DNA from: Rhodococcus koreensis | Lineage (GTDB): Bacteria; Actinomycetota; Actinomycetes; Mycobacteriales; Mycobacteriaceae | Length of the DNA: 64,000 nt | Direction of reading: 5' to 3' | Assembly: GCF_900105905.1 (NCBI RefSeq) | Contig: NZ_FNSV01000005.1 | Span: forward strand, 1,860,001 to 1,924,000 | In this document: positions 8,319 to 16,283 of the stretch, piece by piece | Position numbering within the stretch: the stretch's first letter is position 1 | Layout of the letters: each line of letters begins with the position of its first letter | The notes under the pieces: model-generated | Told to the model about the DNA's origin: nothing | What the model saw: only the letters and a program-made list of their open reading frames with translations | Databases searched by the model: none | Translations under genes and position numbers: made by a program

Positions 8319-9224
8319 TCACCCCTGACTTTCGTCCCGGATCCCGCGGAAGCCGCGGAGCTCCAAAGTGCTGCACTTGATTCCGCCACCGGATTTGAGG
8401 AATTCCGAGTAGTCGACCGGAACGGGTTCGTACCCGCGGTCCGACAGCTGGTCGGCGAGGTGTGAAGCCTGCACGGGCAACACCACATTGGCGCCGTCGC
8501 TGACCAGGTTGAGTCCGAGCCAGTCGGTGTCCGTCCCGGCGGCGATCACCGCATCGGGGAACATTCGCCCCAGCACGTCGCGACTGTCGGGCGAAAACGC
8601 GGAGGGCAGGTACGCGATGGTGCTGTCGTCGAGCACGCCCAGCGCGGTGTTGAGGTGGTAGTAGCGCGGGTTCACCAGGTTCAGGGTGATCACCGGACGA
8701 CCGAGGTGCGCCGACGCCTCGGCGTGCGACCGTGGGTCGGACCGGAACCCGGTTCCAGCGAGGATCACGTCGCCGACGACGAGGAAGTCGCCCTCCCCCT
8801 CGTTGACGTACCGCGGCAGGGTGGGCCTGATCAGCCCGTTGTCCCGAAACCACCGGAACACGTGTTCGGCCTCGGCGCGTCGCTCGGCGGTCCGGTACCG
8901 GGCGCCGAGAGCGACGCCGTCGACGACGAGTCCGCTGTCGGTGACGAACACCATGTCCGGGAGCCCCTCGACGGGGTCGATCGTCAGCACCTCGTGGCCG
9001 AGCCGCCGGTAGGTGTCCGCGAGCGCGGACCACTGCGACATCGCACGGTCCCGGTCCACGGGTTCACCGGGGCGCATCCAGTCGTTGATGGCGTAGACGA
9101 CGTCGAAATACGTGGGCGGGCACATCAGGTAGGTCCGCGGGTGGGCGTGGCGGACGGCGTCGCCCGGCGCGACCGCCGGCTCCTCATAGGGGCTCTCGGA
9201 CTCGATACCAGCAGTGGGCGCCAT
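8319..9224 (-). CDS. DDAH/arginine-deiminase superfamily hydrolase (Rv2323c-like)
   Basis: Guanidino-modifying enzyme of the dimethylarginine dimethylaminohydrolase type: it probably hydrolyses arginine or an N-methylated arginine, feeding ornithine or citrulline to RocD. 301 aa from ATG 9224. An in-frame GTG at 9266 is rejected because a promoter -10 box overlaps it. Superfamily features: an FVTDSGLV acidic loop, GEGDFLVVGD, a catalytic-type His in RYYHLNT, and a C-terminal nucleophilic Cys in GGIKCSTLE. It is co-transcribed with rocD and divergent from the Lrp-type gene. The exact substrate cannot be told from sequence; ddaH is a plausible symbol but unproven. Confidence 0.8.
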   Translation of the reverse strand: MAPTAGIESESPYEEPAVAPGDAVRHAHPRTYLMCPPTYFDVVYAINDWMRPGEPVDRDRAMSQWSALADTYRRLGHEVLTIDPVEGLPDMVFVTDSGLVVDGVALGARYRTAERRAEAEHVFRWFRDNGLIRPTLPRYVNEGEGDFLVVGDVILAGTGFRSDPRSHAEASAHLGRPVITLNLVNPRYYHLNTALGVLDDSTIAYLPSAFSPDSRDVLGRMFPDAVIAAGTDTDWLGLNLVSDGANVVLPVQASHLADQLSDRGYEPVPVDYSEFLKSGGGIKCSTLELRGFRGIRDESQG

Positions 9225-9257
9225 CTCCACTCCCCCTCGATCGGTGTCGGTGACATC

Positions 9258-9286
9258 AGTATCCACCCACCAAAAGGCCTGATCAA
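9258..9286 (-). promoter_or_regulatory. Candidate promoter of the DDAH-rocD operon
   Basis: Minus-strand TTGATC (9286-9281) and GATACT (9263-9258) are 17 bp apart. Transcription would begin near 9251, downstream of the GTG at 9266, which supports the ATG at 9224 as the real start. The palindrome CGCTAGCG at 9289-9296, just upstream of the -35 box, is a possible site for the divergent Lrp/AsnC protein. Confidence 0.5.
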
Positions 9287-9305
9287 TGCGCTAGCGTTCC
9301 ATCAC

Positions 9306-9758
9306 ATGGATGATTCGTTGCGTCTGGACGGGCTCGATCGGCGGATCGTTGCGCGACTGGAGCGCAATGCACGGTCCAGCTTCGCCACCATCGGCGCCGA
9401 GGTCGGGCTGTCCGCACCGGCCGTGAAGCGCCGGGTCGATCGACTGGTCGAGTCCGGAGCGATCACCGGATTCCATGCGGCGCTCGATCCCCGCGCCCTC
9501 GGCCCGGGCGTCGAGGTGTTCGTCGAGTTGTACTGCAGCGGTCGCACGTCGGCCGTGGAGATCGCGCGGATCGTGTCCCGCCACACCGAGGTTCAGGAGG
9601 CGTACACGGTCACCGGCGACGCCAACGCCCTGCTCCGCGTCCGCACCACCGACACCGCACACCTCGAACGAACGCTGGAGAACCTGCGGTCGGAGCCGGC
9701 CGTCCTCCAGACCAAGAGCAGCGTCGTCCTCAGCCGACTGATACCGCCCGCCGACTGA
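9306..9758 (+). CDS. Lrp/AsnC-family transcriptional regulator
   Basis: 150 aa, ATG at 9306 giving MDDSLRLDGLDRRIVARL. An N-terminal winged HTH (about residues 5-60, with SAPAVKRRVDRL as recognition helix) is followed by a C-terminal RAM/effector domain (about 70-145) with the GDANALLRV strand typical of amino-acid binding. It is divergent from the DDAH-rocD operon and is probably its amino-acid-responsive regulator, as for the AsnC gene next to Rv2323c. A strong hairpin follows at 9787-9819. Confidence 0.9.
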   Translation: MDDSLRLDGLDRRIVARLERNARSSFATIGAEVGLSAPAVKRRVDRLVESGAITGFHAALDPRALGPGVEVFVELYCSGRTSAVEIARIVSRHTEVQEAYTVTGDANALLRVRTTDTAHLERTLENLRSEPAVLQTKSSVVLSRLIPPAD

Positions 9759-9786
9759 TCCCCTCGTCGTACACGGCGGCGACGAC

Positions 9787-9819
9787 AGTGCCCCAGCAAC
9801 CGTGGATTGCTGGGGCACT
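9787..9819. terminator. Bidirectional terminator between lrp-type gene and esxT
   Basis: A perfect 13-bp inverted repeat (9787-9799 and 9807-9819) with a 7-nt loop sits between two convergent genes, 28 bp after the regulator stop and 19 bp from the esxT stop. Confidence 0.85.
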
Positions 9820-9838
9820 CGGGTGTGTCACGCGAAGA

Positions 9839-10120
9839 TCAGAGCCAGGCCGTGGCGTTCCGGTCTTCCGCGGACTGCATGTCGATGGCGCCGTCCTGGA
9901 CGACCTTCGAGATCGTCTGCAGGACCTGGAGCAGATCCTCGTGAGAGCTGTCCCACTTGGCCTGCACAGCCTGGTAGTTGTCCCGCGCACCGCTCTCCCA
10001 CTGCGCCACGAGGCCGTTGACGTAGCCCTTGAGCTCGTCGTGCGTCTCGCGCAGCTTCGCTTCGTTCGACTTGATGTCGGCCGCCAGCGCCTGCAACTCG
10101 GCAAATCCGTACTTCAACAT
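9839..10120 (-). CDS. esxT: WXG100-family protein EsxT-like
   Basis: 93 aa, ATG at 10120 (MLKYGFAELQ), with an A/G-rich ribosome site ahead; a longer reading to 10207 would intrude on esxU. It forms a helix-turn-helix hairpin in which the WXG turn reads QWESGA, so the Gly of WXG is Ser. EsxT of M. tuberculosis has the same W-x-S form, which supports this assignment. It is expected to form a heterodimer with EsxU and be exported by ESX-4. It is the last gene of the minus-strand eccC4-Rv3446c-esxU-esxT unit, 43 bp after esxU. No YxxxD/E motif is visible in its tail; the partner carries it. Confidence 0.88.
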   Translation of the reverse strand: MLKYGFAELQALAADIKSNEAKLRETHDELKGYVNGLVAQWESGARDNYQAVQAKWDSSHEDLLQVLQTISKVVQDGAIDMQSAEDRNATAWL

Positions 10121-10163
10121 TCGGTGCTCCCCTCGAGCTTCGTAACTGTTCTCGGTGCCGGCG

Positions 10164-10481
10164 CTAGATGTCGAGCGATCCCGAGGCTCCAGCCGAATGG
10201 ATCGCATCCTGGTTGGCCTGCTCGGCGGCGTCGTAACCCTTGCCGTTCTCGCGGATCTTCACCGCAATCTCGTCCAGCGACTCCTGCATACGGCGCGAGG
10301 CATCTCCGTACCGTGCCATCAGGTTCATGAACGCCGTCTGCGCTCCACCCTGCCACGCCGAAGACGACTCCTCGCAACGACCCTTGAGGCTGTTGATCGT
10401 GCCCTGCAGCTGGCTGTTCACCGTCTGCACGTGATTGGCCGCGACCTCCATCTGGCCGACATCGGTAACAACTCCCGCCAT
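10164..10481 (-). CDS. esxU: WXG100-family protein EsxU-like
   Basis: 105 aa, ATG at 10481 with GGAG upstream. A canonical WXG turn (AWQGGAQ, about residue 43) lies between two helices, and the C-terminal tail holds YDAAE, a YxxxE export signal of type VII secretion. It pairs with the EsxT-like protein immediately downstream. The length equals that recalled for M. tuberculosis EsxU (Rv3445c), and the position next to the Rv3446c-like gene matches. Confidence 0.88.
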   Translation of the reverse strand: MAGVVTDVGQMEVAANHVQTVNSQLQGTINSLKGRCEESSSAWQGGAQTAFMNLMARYGDASRRMQESLDEIAVKIRENGKGYDAAEQANQDAIHSAGASGSLDI

Positions 10482-10613
10482 GTGTGACTCCTTCTGCTCT
10501 CGGTGCGGCGGCCCCCACTGGACTGCCCGAATTCACCCCTACACAAGATTGGACGCGTCATCCGCCCAATCGGTTCCACCTCCGTGGAAGATTTCTCGGC
10601 GAAGAGAACGGGA

Positions 10614-11999
10614 TCACCGGACGATCACCAGCGACCGCACGACGTCCTCGCACACGCTCTCGATCGACTCCCACTCCTCGGCCAGGAACTGGCAGCCGAC
10701 GCTCACCTGGAGGTCGCGTTCGACGAGTACGTGCCATCGCACCGCGGAACTCTCGTCGGGGAACTCGCTGTACGCGATGCCGGGTCTGCCTCCGAACACG
10801 ACGTCGCGCTCGAGTTCGCCGAACAGTTCGGGCCGGCCGCGCTGCGCGATCTTCGACGCGAGCGTCGCCGCCACCTCGTCGTATCCGGAACCCTCTCGAA
10901 CCGCGTTCTGCGTGATGATGATTCGCCTGTCGGCCCCACCTGCCGGCACCAATTCCAGCCGGGGCACGGCGGAGTTCGACGCGGGTGCCCGCTCCTTCCA
11001 TCCGCTCGGCAGCGTTACACGAATGCCGCCCACCTCGAGGCTGGCGTCGGTCGTGGTGGTCGTCGGCACCGCGGACCGCGTGAGCGTCGGGGCCGGGGCC
11101 GCCGGTGCCGCACTCGCGTCGAGTGCGCGGACCGTTTCGGTGCCGGGGTCGGGGTCGCGAAGTGTGAAGACGAGAACGGCCCCGACGACCACTGCCAGCA
11201 CCGCAGCCACCGCGAGAAAAGTGGGCCGCACGTTCCGCCGGCCCCCGCGATCCGACCCCTGCAGTGCCGGTTCGAGCCAGTTCGACTGCAGGACAGCCAT
11301 CGTCGTCGGCGCTTCGTCGGCGTCGACCACGCCGACGACGAGTGCCCGGGCAATCTCTTCTCCGGTGACGATCCGGACATCGGTGTTCGCGGGCGCGACC
11401 GCGACCACGGCGTCCCGCATCGATGCGCGCTCCTGCGAATCTCCGGCCCCCGTCAGGAGGATTCCGTCGACCGGGCGATCACCGCGGGCCCGCGCACCGA
11501 GTTCCGCGATCGCCGCAGCCCACTCGTCGATCCCCTCGTCCGCGCAGAGCGACGGGTCGTGCTCGCATGCGACGACCCGGTATCCGCCGACCTCACCGAC
11601 CACGTAACTGGCCGTCGCGCCCATCGTCCGGCTTTCGAGCACCAGCCATCGACCGCCGGAAGAAACAGCACCCTCGGCCGCCGCCACCGCGACCGGAACC
11701 AGCACGGTGTCGGCGGCAACCCGTGAACCCGCGGCGGCGAGCACATTCTGCCGCGCGGAACCCCACTCCGTCGGGTGCGACAGTACCGCCGTCGCGATCG
11801 GCAACGCCTCCCCCGCACCGCCGATCACAGACCGGTACACCGCGGTCAGTGCGTCGGACACCGCGAGAACACCACCGTCGACGTCGACGTACTCGTCGTC
11901 GACGAAGCACAGCGGCGTCGTCTCGCGTACCGCCCTCGTCACGCCCTGCACGCAGGACCACATGCCGGATTCAGTGAGGTGAATCGCGACCGACGACAT
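10614..11999 (-). CDS. Type VII secretion-associated protein, Rv3446c family
   Basis: 461 aa. ATG at 11999 overlaps the eccC4 stop by one base (TGATG). The N-terminal about 250 residues are Ala/Val-rich with an ATPase-like or actin/Hsp70-like pattern that I cannot assign firmly. A single membrane helix lies at about 261-281, followed by a Thr/Pro-rich linker and an extracytoplasmic domain (about 320-461) containing the pattern VRWHVLVERDLQVSVGCQF. This C-terminal domain is the defining part of the Rv3446c family found only in ESX-4 loci. The role is unknown; an accessory membrane component is likely because it lies between eccC4 and the substrates. Confidence 0.85.
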   Translation of the reverse strand: MSSVAIHLTESGMWSCVQGVTRAVRETTPLCFVDDEYVDVDGGVLAVSDALTAVYRSVIGGAGEALPIATAVLSHPTEWGSARQNVLAAAGSRVAADTVLVPVAVAAAEGAVSSGGRWLVLESRTMGATASYVVGEVGGYRVVACEHDPSLCADEGIDEWAAAIAELGARARGDRPVDGILLTGAGDSQERASMRDAVVAVAPANTDVRIVTGEEIARALVVGVVDADEAPTTMAVLQSNWLEPALQGSDRGGRRNVRPTFLAVAAVLAVVVGAVLVFTLRDPDPGTETVRALDASAAPAAPAPTLTRSAVPTTTTTDASLEVGGIRVTLPSGWKERAPASNSAVPRLELVPAGGADRRIIITQNAVREGSGYDEVAATLASKIAQRGRPELFGELERDVVFGGRPGIAYSEFPDESSAVRWHVLVERDLQVSVGCQFLAEEWESIESVCEDVVRSLVIVR

Positions 12000-14900
12000 C
12001 ACAGCGGGGGCATCCACGCGAGCTGGATCAGGCCGGTACCCGCACGGTTGACCAGCGTTCCGCGCCCGGGAGGCATCGCGCTCGGACGGACGGTGCCGAT
12101 GAGGTTGCCCTCCTCCCGGTTGCCGCTCATCACGAGGCCCGTGGATTGCAGATCACGCAGGCGTGCGATGACCGGCTCGTACATCGCCCGTGCCGCACCG
12201 CCGGAGCGTCGCGCGATGATCAGGTGGAATCCGATGTCGCGGGCGTGCGGCAGGAATTCGACGATCGCGGAGACGGGGTTCCCGCTCGAGGTCACGACGA
12301 GGTCGTAGTCGTCGATGACGACGAAGATTTCGGGGCCCGACCACCAGGACCGGTCGCGCTGCTGCTGGCGGCTGAACCCGGGACCCGGCATGCGCTCCTT
12401 CAGCAGGAACGCGAGATCCCTCATGTTCGTCCCCAGCAAGTCCTCGGACGGTGCGTACGAGGCGAGGTGCTCCGTTTCGACGACACCGAGCATCGTGCGC
12501 CGATAGTCGCCGAGAATGATCTTCGCCTGTTTGCTCGTGTTCGACGCCATGATGCCCTCGCAGATGTTCCGCAGGAGCGTCGTCTTACCGCATTCGGTGT
12601 CGCCGAAAACCAGGAAGTGGGGCTGCTCGGCGAAGTTCAGGAACATCGGGGCCAACTCGGCCTCGTCGAGGCCGATCGGAATCTGCAGACATGCCTGCGC
12701 AGGGTCCAGGTAGGACGGCCACCCCCCGGCAGCGTGGAGCAGGTCTTCGCGGGCGATCTGTGCCGGCAGCATTCGCACCTTTGGAGCGGGCCTGCCGTGG
12801 GTCGCGGCGGCGACGGCGGACACCGCGTGCGCCACCCCGGTTGCCAGGGCGGTCGGATCCGAGCTCCCGTCGAACCTCGGCAACCCGATGAGCAGATGCA
12901 GGCTGTCGCGGGTCATGCCGCGTCCGGGCCTGCCTTCGGGAACGAGTGCCGCGGTCTTGCGACCGAGGTCCGAGTCCGACGGGTCACCGAGCCGCAGCTC
13001 GATGCGCGTGCCGAGCTGATCCTTGAGCGCGGGCCGGACCTCGCCCCACCGTGACGCCGTGAGGACCACGTGCACGCCGTACGACAACCCCTGGGACGCA
13101 AGGTTGGTGATCTGCTGTTCGAGAGCCTCGAAATCCTGACGGATGCTGCCGAACCCGTCGATCACCAGGAACACGTCGCCGAACGGGTCCTGCGCGACCC
13201 CCGCAGCCGGGCCGCCGCTGCCGGGGTCGGAGGCACGTAGACGGCGGAACTCCGCCATCGACTCGACCCCGAGTTCGCGGAAACGCTCCTCGCGTTGACG
13301 CACGATGGTGTTCATCTCGGCGACGGTGCGTCGCACCCGGTCCACGTCGAGGCGGTTGGCGACCGATCCGACGTGCGGTAGTCCCGACAGTCCGGCGAGC
13401 GTGCCGCCACCGAAGTCGAGGCAGTAGAACTGCACCTGCTCCGCGGAATGGGTGGCGGCCAGCGACGTGATGAGCGTGCGGATCGCAGTGGACTTGCCCG
13501 ACTGTGGTCCACCCACCACGGCCATGTTGCCGGTGGACCCGGACAGATCCACGACGAGCGGGTCGCGCCGCTGGTCGTAGGGTCTGTCGATGATCCCGAT
13601 CGGTGCACGCAGCGAACTCAGTGCGGGAACCGGTTCGGTGAGAACGGACCTCGGCAGCATCTGGTCGAGGGTCGGCGCGGCGTCGAGGGGCCGCAGCCAC
13701 ACCTCGTGGGCGCGCGGTCCGCGGTCCTTGATCCGTTCGACCACGACGTCGATGGTGGTGCGGGTTTCCGCCGCCACCTCGGTCAGGTGGAGTGACTGTG
13801 GTTCGTCGTGGATCTCGACGACGTCGACGGCGACGGGTGCGGCCGTGAAGATCTTCGGCCGCAGGTCGACCGCCGCCTCACCGGGGCGCCGCACGTTGTC
13901 GACGCGACCGCCCTCGTAGGTGCCGGACACGTACGAGGCCTGGAAGCGGACGATCTCCGCGGAATCGCATTTGAGGTATCCGGCGCCCGGGGTCGCGGGC
14001 AGGTGGTAGGCGTCCGGTACACCGAGCACGGTGCGCGATTCGTTGGCCGAGAACGTCTTGAGGCCGATCCGGTACGACAGGTGGCTGTCGAGGCCTCGCA
14101 GTTTGCCCTCTTCCAGCCGCTGACTCGCCAGGAGCAGGTGGATGTGCAGCGACCGGCCGAGTCGGCCGATGGCGACGAAGAGGTCCGCGAACTCGGGCTG
14201 CTGGCTGAGCAGTTCGGAGAATTCGTCGACGACGATGAACAGCGCGGGCAGCGGGTCGAGGTCGGCGCCGGCCTGGCGGGCCTTCTCGTATTCGGTGACG
14301 TTCGCGAAGTTCCCGGAGGAGCGCAGAAGTTCCTGGCGTCGGTTCATCTCACCGGCGAGGGCGTCCCGCATCCGGTCGACCATCGCGAGTTCCTCGGCGA
14401 GGTTGGTGATCACCGCGGCGACGTGCGGCGCGTCCTCGAGGCCGAGGAACGTGGCGCCGCCCTTGAAGTCGACGAGGACGAGGTTGAGCGCCTCGGGCGA
14501 ATGCGTCGAGATCAGCCCGAGCACCAACGTCCGCAGGAACTCCGATTTACCGGAACCGGTGGCTCCGATACACAGTCCGTGGGGCCCCATTCCGTTCTCG
14601 GCCGACTCCTTCAGGTCGATCTCGACCGGGTGACCGTCCACTCCCACACCGATCGGGACCCGCAGCCGGTCGCGGCCCTGGCGGGGCAGCCACGCGTGAT
14701 CCGGGTTGAGACGGCCGACGTCGCCGATTCCCAGCATCTGGCTCCACGTCTGGACCGGCTGATCGTCGTCGCCGGCGTCCACTGCCGTATGCGACGCCGT
14801 CCGATACGGCGCGAGTCGCCGGGCCAGTGTTTCCGCCTGGTGAGCGCTGACGAGGTCCGCTGTCGCGAACATCTCCACTCCGACTCCGCTGCGGGCGCCG

Positions 14901-16000
14901 AGGGATCCGTCCTGCGCGACGAGTTGGAGGCCACGCGTGGCCGTCAGTCGCGGGCAGAAACCGCTGATGTCGAGAACGGAGACCGAGTCGACGCCGCCGT
15001 CGGTGATCATCCCCGATTCGCCCTCGAGAATCCCTCCGTCGACGACGATGACGAATTGCGGAACACCGGGCGCGGCGGGCGCGTTGCGCGAGAACCGGTT
15101 TCGCATCGACAGCTGGGGGCCGAGCGCGGATTCGAGTTCGAGGATCGAGCCGTAGATCATGCGGGACGAACCGACACCGTCGGACGAATCCGGATGCTGC
15201 GCGTGCGGCAGCCACTTCGCCCAGTCCCACTCGTGCTCCGTGTCGGGACCGCACACGACGGCGACCAGGAGATTGTCCGGGCCGTGGAATGCGCACAACT
15301 GCATGAGCATCGACCGCACCAGGGACCGTGCGGTACCGCGGTCCCCTTCGACGGAGATGGCCGCGAAGCCGCGCAGCGACACCGCGGTGGGCAGGTTCTG
15401 AACGACGGAGTGCGCGCGGACGAAGCGACGAAGCGACACCGCTGCAACCGGTTCCAGATCCTCCACCGGTCCGGTCTCCGGCGCGATCAGGCGGGTCGCG
15501 AGGCGCTGGCTTCCCCGGCCGACGCGCACGTGGCAGTAGTCGGGGTCGGTGATACGGCGCTCCCACATGCGAGCCGTGCCTGCGAGGGTCCACAGCAGAC
15601 CGGGTTCGGGGTGACTCCAGTCGAGCGCTTTTCGCTGCTGCCCGCCGGTCTCGTTGACGTCGCGCCGCAGCTGATCGAGGTAGCGCAGGTAGTCCTTGCG
15701 GTCCTCGTTGGCCTCCGCCGCTTTCGGGCCACCACGGCCGCCGCCTGCCAGCATGCCGAGCATCGACACCATCATCATGACGGGAAAGAGCATCGACATC
15801 GGATTGCGGGCCATGCCCGACGAGAACATCAGGGCCATCATCCCGACCATGGCGACGACCATGACCACGGGAAGGAGCTTGGTCAGAAGGTTTCCGGGAA
15901 CCAGACGTGGAATCTCGGGCGGAGCCTGCAAGCTCACTTCGCCGCCCGGAATGCGTGGTACTTCCCGTCGCGCTTTGCGCACGAATCGAATAGTGCTCAC
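11999..16000 (-). CDS. eccC4: ESX-4 secretion ATPase EccC (three FtsK/SpoIIIE domains)
   Basis: 1333 aa; GTG at 16000 gives MSTIRFVRKARRE. It is the motor of the inner-membrane type VII translocon, binding the C-terminal signal of Esx dimers. Two membrane helices lie at about 42-60 and 68-86. A domain of unknown function follows, then three ATPase domains with Walker A motifs GATGSGKS (about 479), GGPQSGKS (about 830) and GDTECGKT (about 1133). Matching hydrophobic Walker B strands are seen (LVLVDFKGG, and VFLVIDG in the second). All three Walker A lysines are intact. As in M. tuberculosis ESX-4, EccCa and EccCb are one polypeptide. It is first in the unit leading to esxU-esxT and diverges from eccD4 across 283 bp. 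Confidence 0.96.
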   Translation of the reverse strand: MSTIRFVRKARREVPRIPGGEVSLQAPPEIPRLVPGNLLTKLLPVVMVVAMVGMMALMFSSGMARNPMSMLFPVMMMVSMLGMLAGGGRGGPKAAEANEDRKDYLRYLDQLRRDVNETGGQQRKALDWSHPEPGLLWTLAGTARMWERRITDPDYCHVRVGRGSQRLATRLIAPETGPVEDLEPVAAVSLRRFVRAHSVVQNLPTAVSLRGFAAISVEGDRGTARSLVRSMLMQLCAFHGPDNLLVAVVCGPDTEHEWDWAKWLPHAQHPDSSDGVGSSRMIYGSILELESALGPQLSMRNRFSRNAPAAPGVPQFVIVVDGGILEGESGMITDGGVDSVSVLDISGFCPRLTATRGLQLVAQDGSLGARSGVGVEMFATADLVSAHQAETLARRLAPYRTASHTAVDAGDDDQPVQTWSQMLGIGDVGRLNPDHAWLPRQGRDRLRVPIGVGVDGHPVEIDLKESAENGMGPHGLCIGATGSGKSEFLRTLVLGLISTHSPEALNLVLVDFKGGATFLGLEDAPHVAAVITNLAEELAMVDRMRDALAGEMNRRQELLRSSGNFANVTEYEKARQAGADLDPLPALFIVVDEFSELLSQQPEFADLFVAIGRLGRSLHIHLLLASQRLEEGKLRGLDSHLSYRIGLKTFSANESRTVLGVPDAYHLPATPGAGYLKCDSAEIVRFQASYVSGTYEGGRVDNVRRPGEAAVDLRPKIFTAAPVAVDVVEIHDEPQSLHLTEVAAETRTTIDVVVERIKDRGPRAHEVWLRPLDAAPTLDQMLPRSVLTEPVPALSSLRAPIGIIDRPYDQRRDPLVVDLSGSTGNMAVVGGPQSGKSTAIRTLITSLAATHSAEQVQFYCLDFGGGTLAGLSGLPHVGSVANRLDVDRVRRTVAEMNTIVRQREERFRELGVESMAEFRRLRASDPGSGGPAAGVAQDPFGDVFLVIDGFGSIRQDFEALEQQITNLASQGLSYGVHVVLTASRWGEVRPALKDQLGTRIELRLGDPSDSDLGRKTAALVPEGRPGRGMTRDSLHLLIGLPRFDGSSDPTALATGVAHAVSAVAAATHGRPAPKVRMLPAQIAREDLLHAAGGWPSYLDPAQACLQIPIGLDEAELAPMFLNFAEQPHFLVFGDTECGKTTLLRNICEGIMASNTSKQAKIILGDYRRTMLGVVETEHLASYAPSEDLLGTNMRDLAFLLKERMPGPGFSRQQQRDRSWWSGPEIFVVIDDYDLVVTSSGNPVSAIVEFLPHARDIGFHLIIARRSGGAARAMYEPVIARLRDLQSTGLVMSGNREEGNLIGTVRPSAMPPGRGTLVNRAGTGLIQLAWMPPL

Positions 16001-16283
16001 TACTCGCCCCCCATGACTACAACCGCCCCGAAAAAACCGTGCAGCCGATCCGATCCCGAAACTCCGGGTCCGCCCCCCTGGGCTCGATCCGCGAAGTCAG
16101 ACACTAACCCATGGAGGGCGATCGGGCATATAGGAGGTCGTGCCCTGGTGGACACTGGAGGCACCGCCCGCAGTGTCGTAAGGTCACCCGTGATCAAACC
16201 GGACGACGATCCGTGATCTGTCGTCGATCGGTGTCGTAACGGCGCAGATGGGGTTGTGCGTCGGAAGAGTTGGGGGAATCGCA

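Noticed and set aside
10503-11726. 407-codon plus-strand ORF opposite the Rv3446c-like gene
   Set aside because: The minus-strand gene has a coupled start, membrane helix and family C-terminus; the opposite ORF has none of these.
13808-16216. 802-codon plus-strand ORF opposite eccC4
   Set aside because: Lies wholly antisense to an intact three-ATPase EccC; composition is the complement of that gene and shows no domain.
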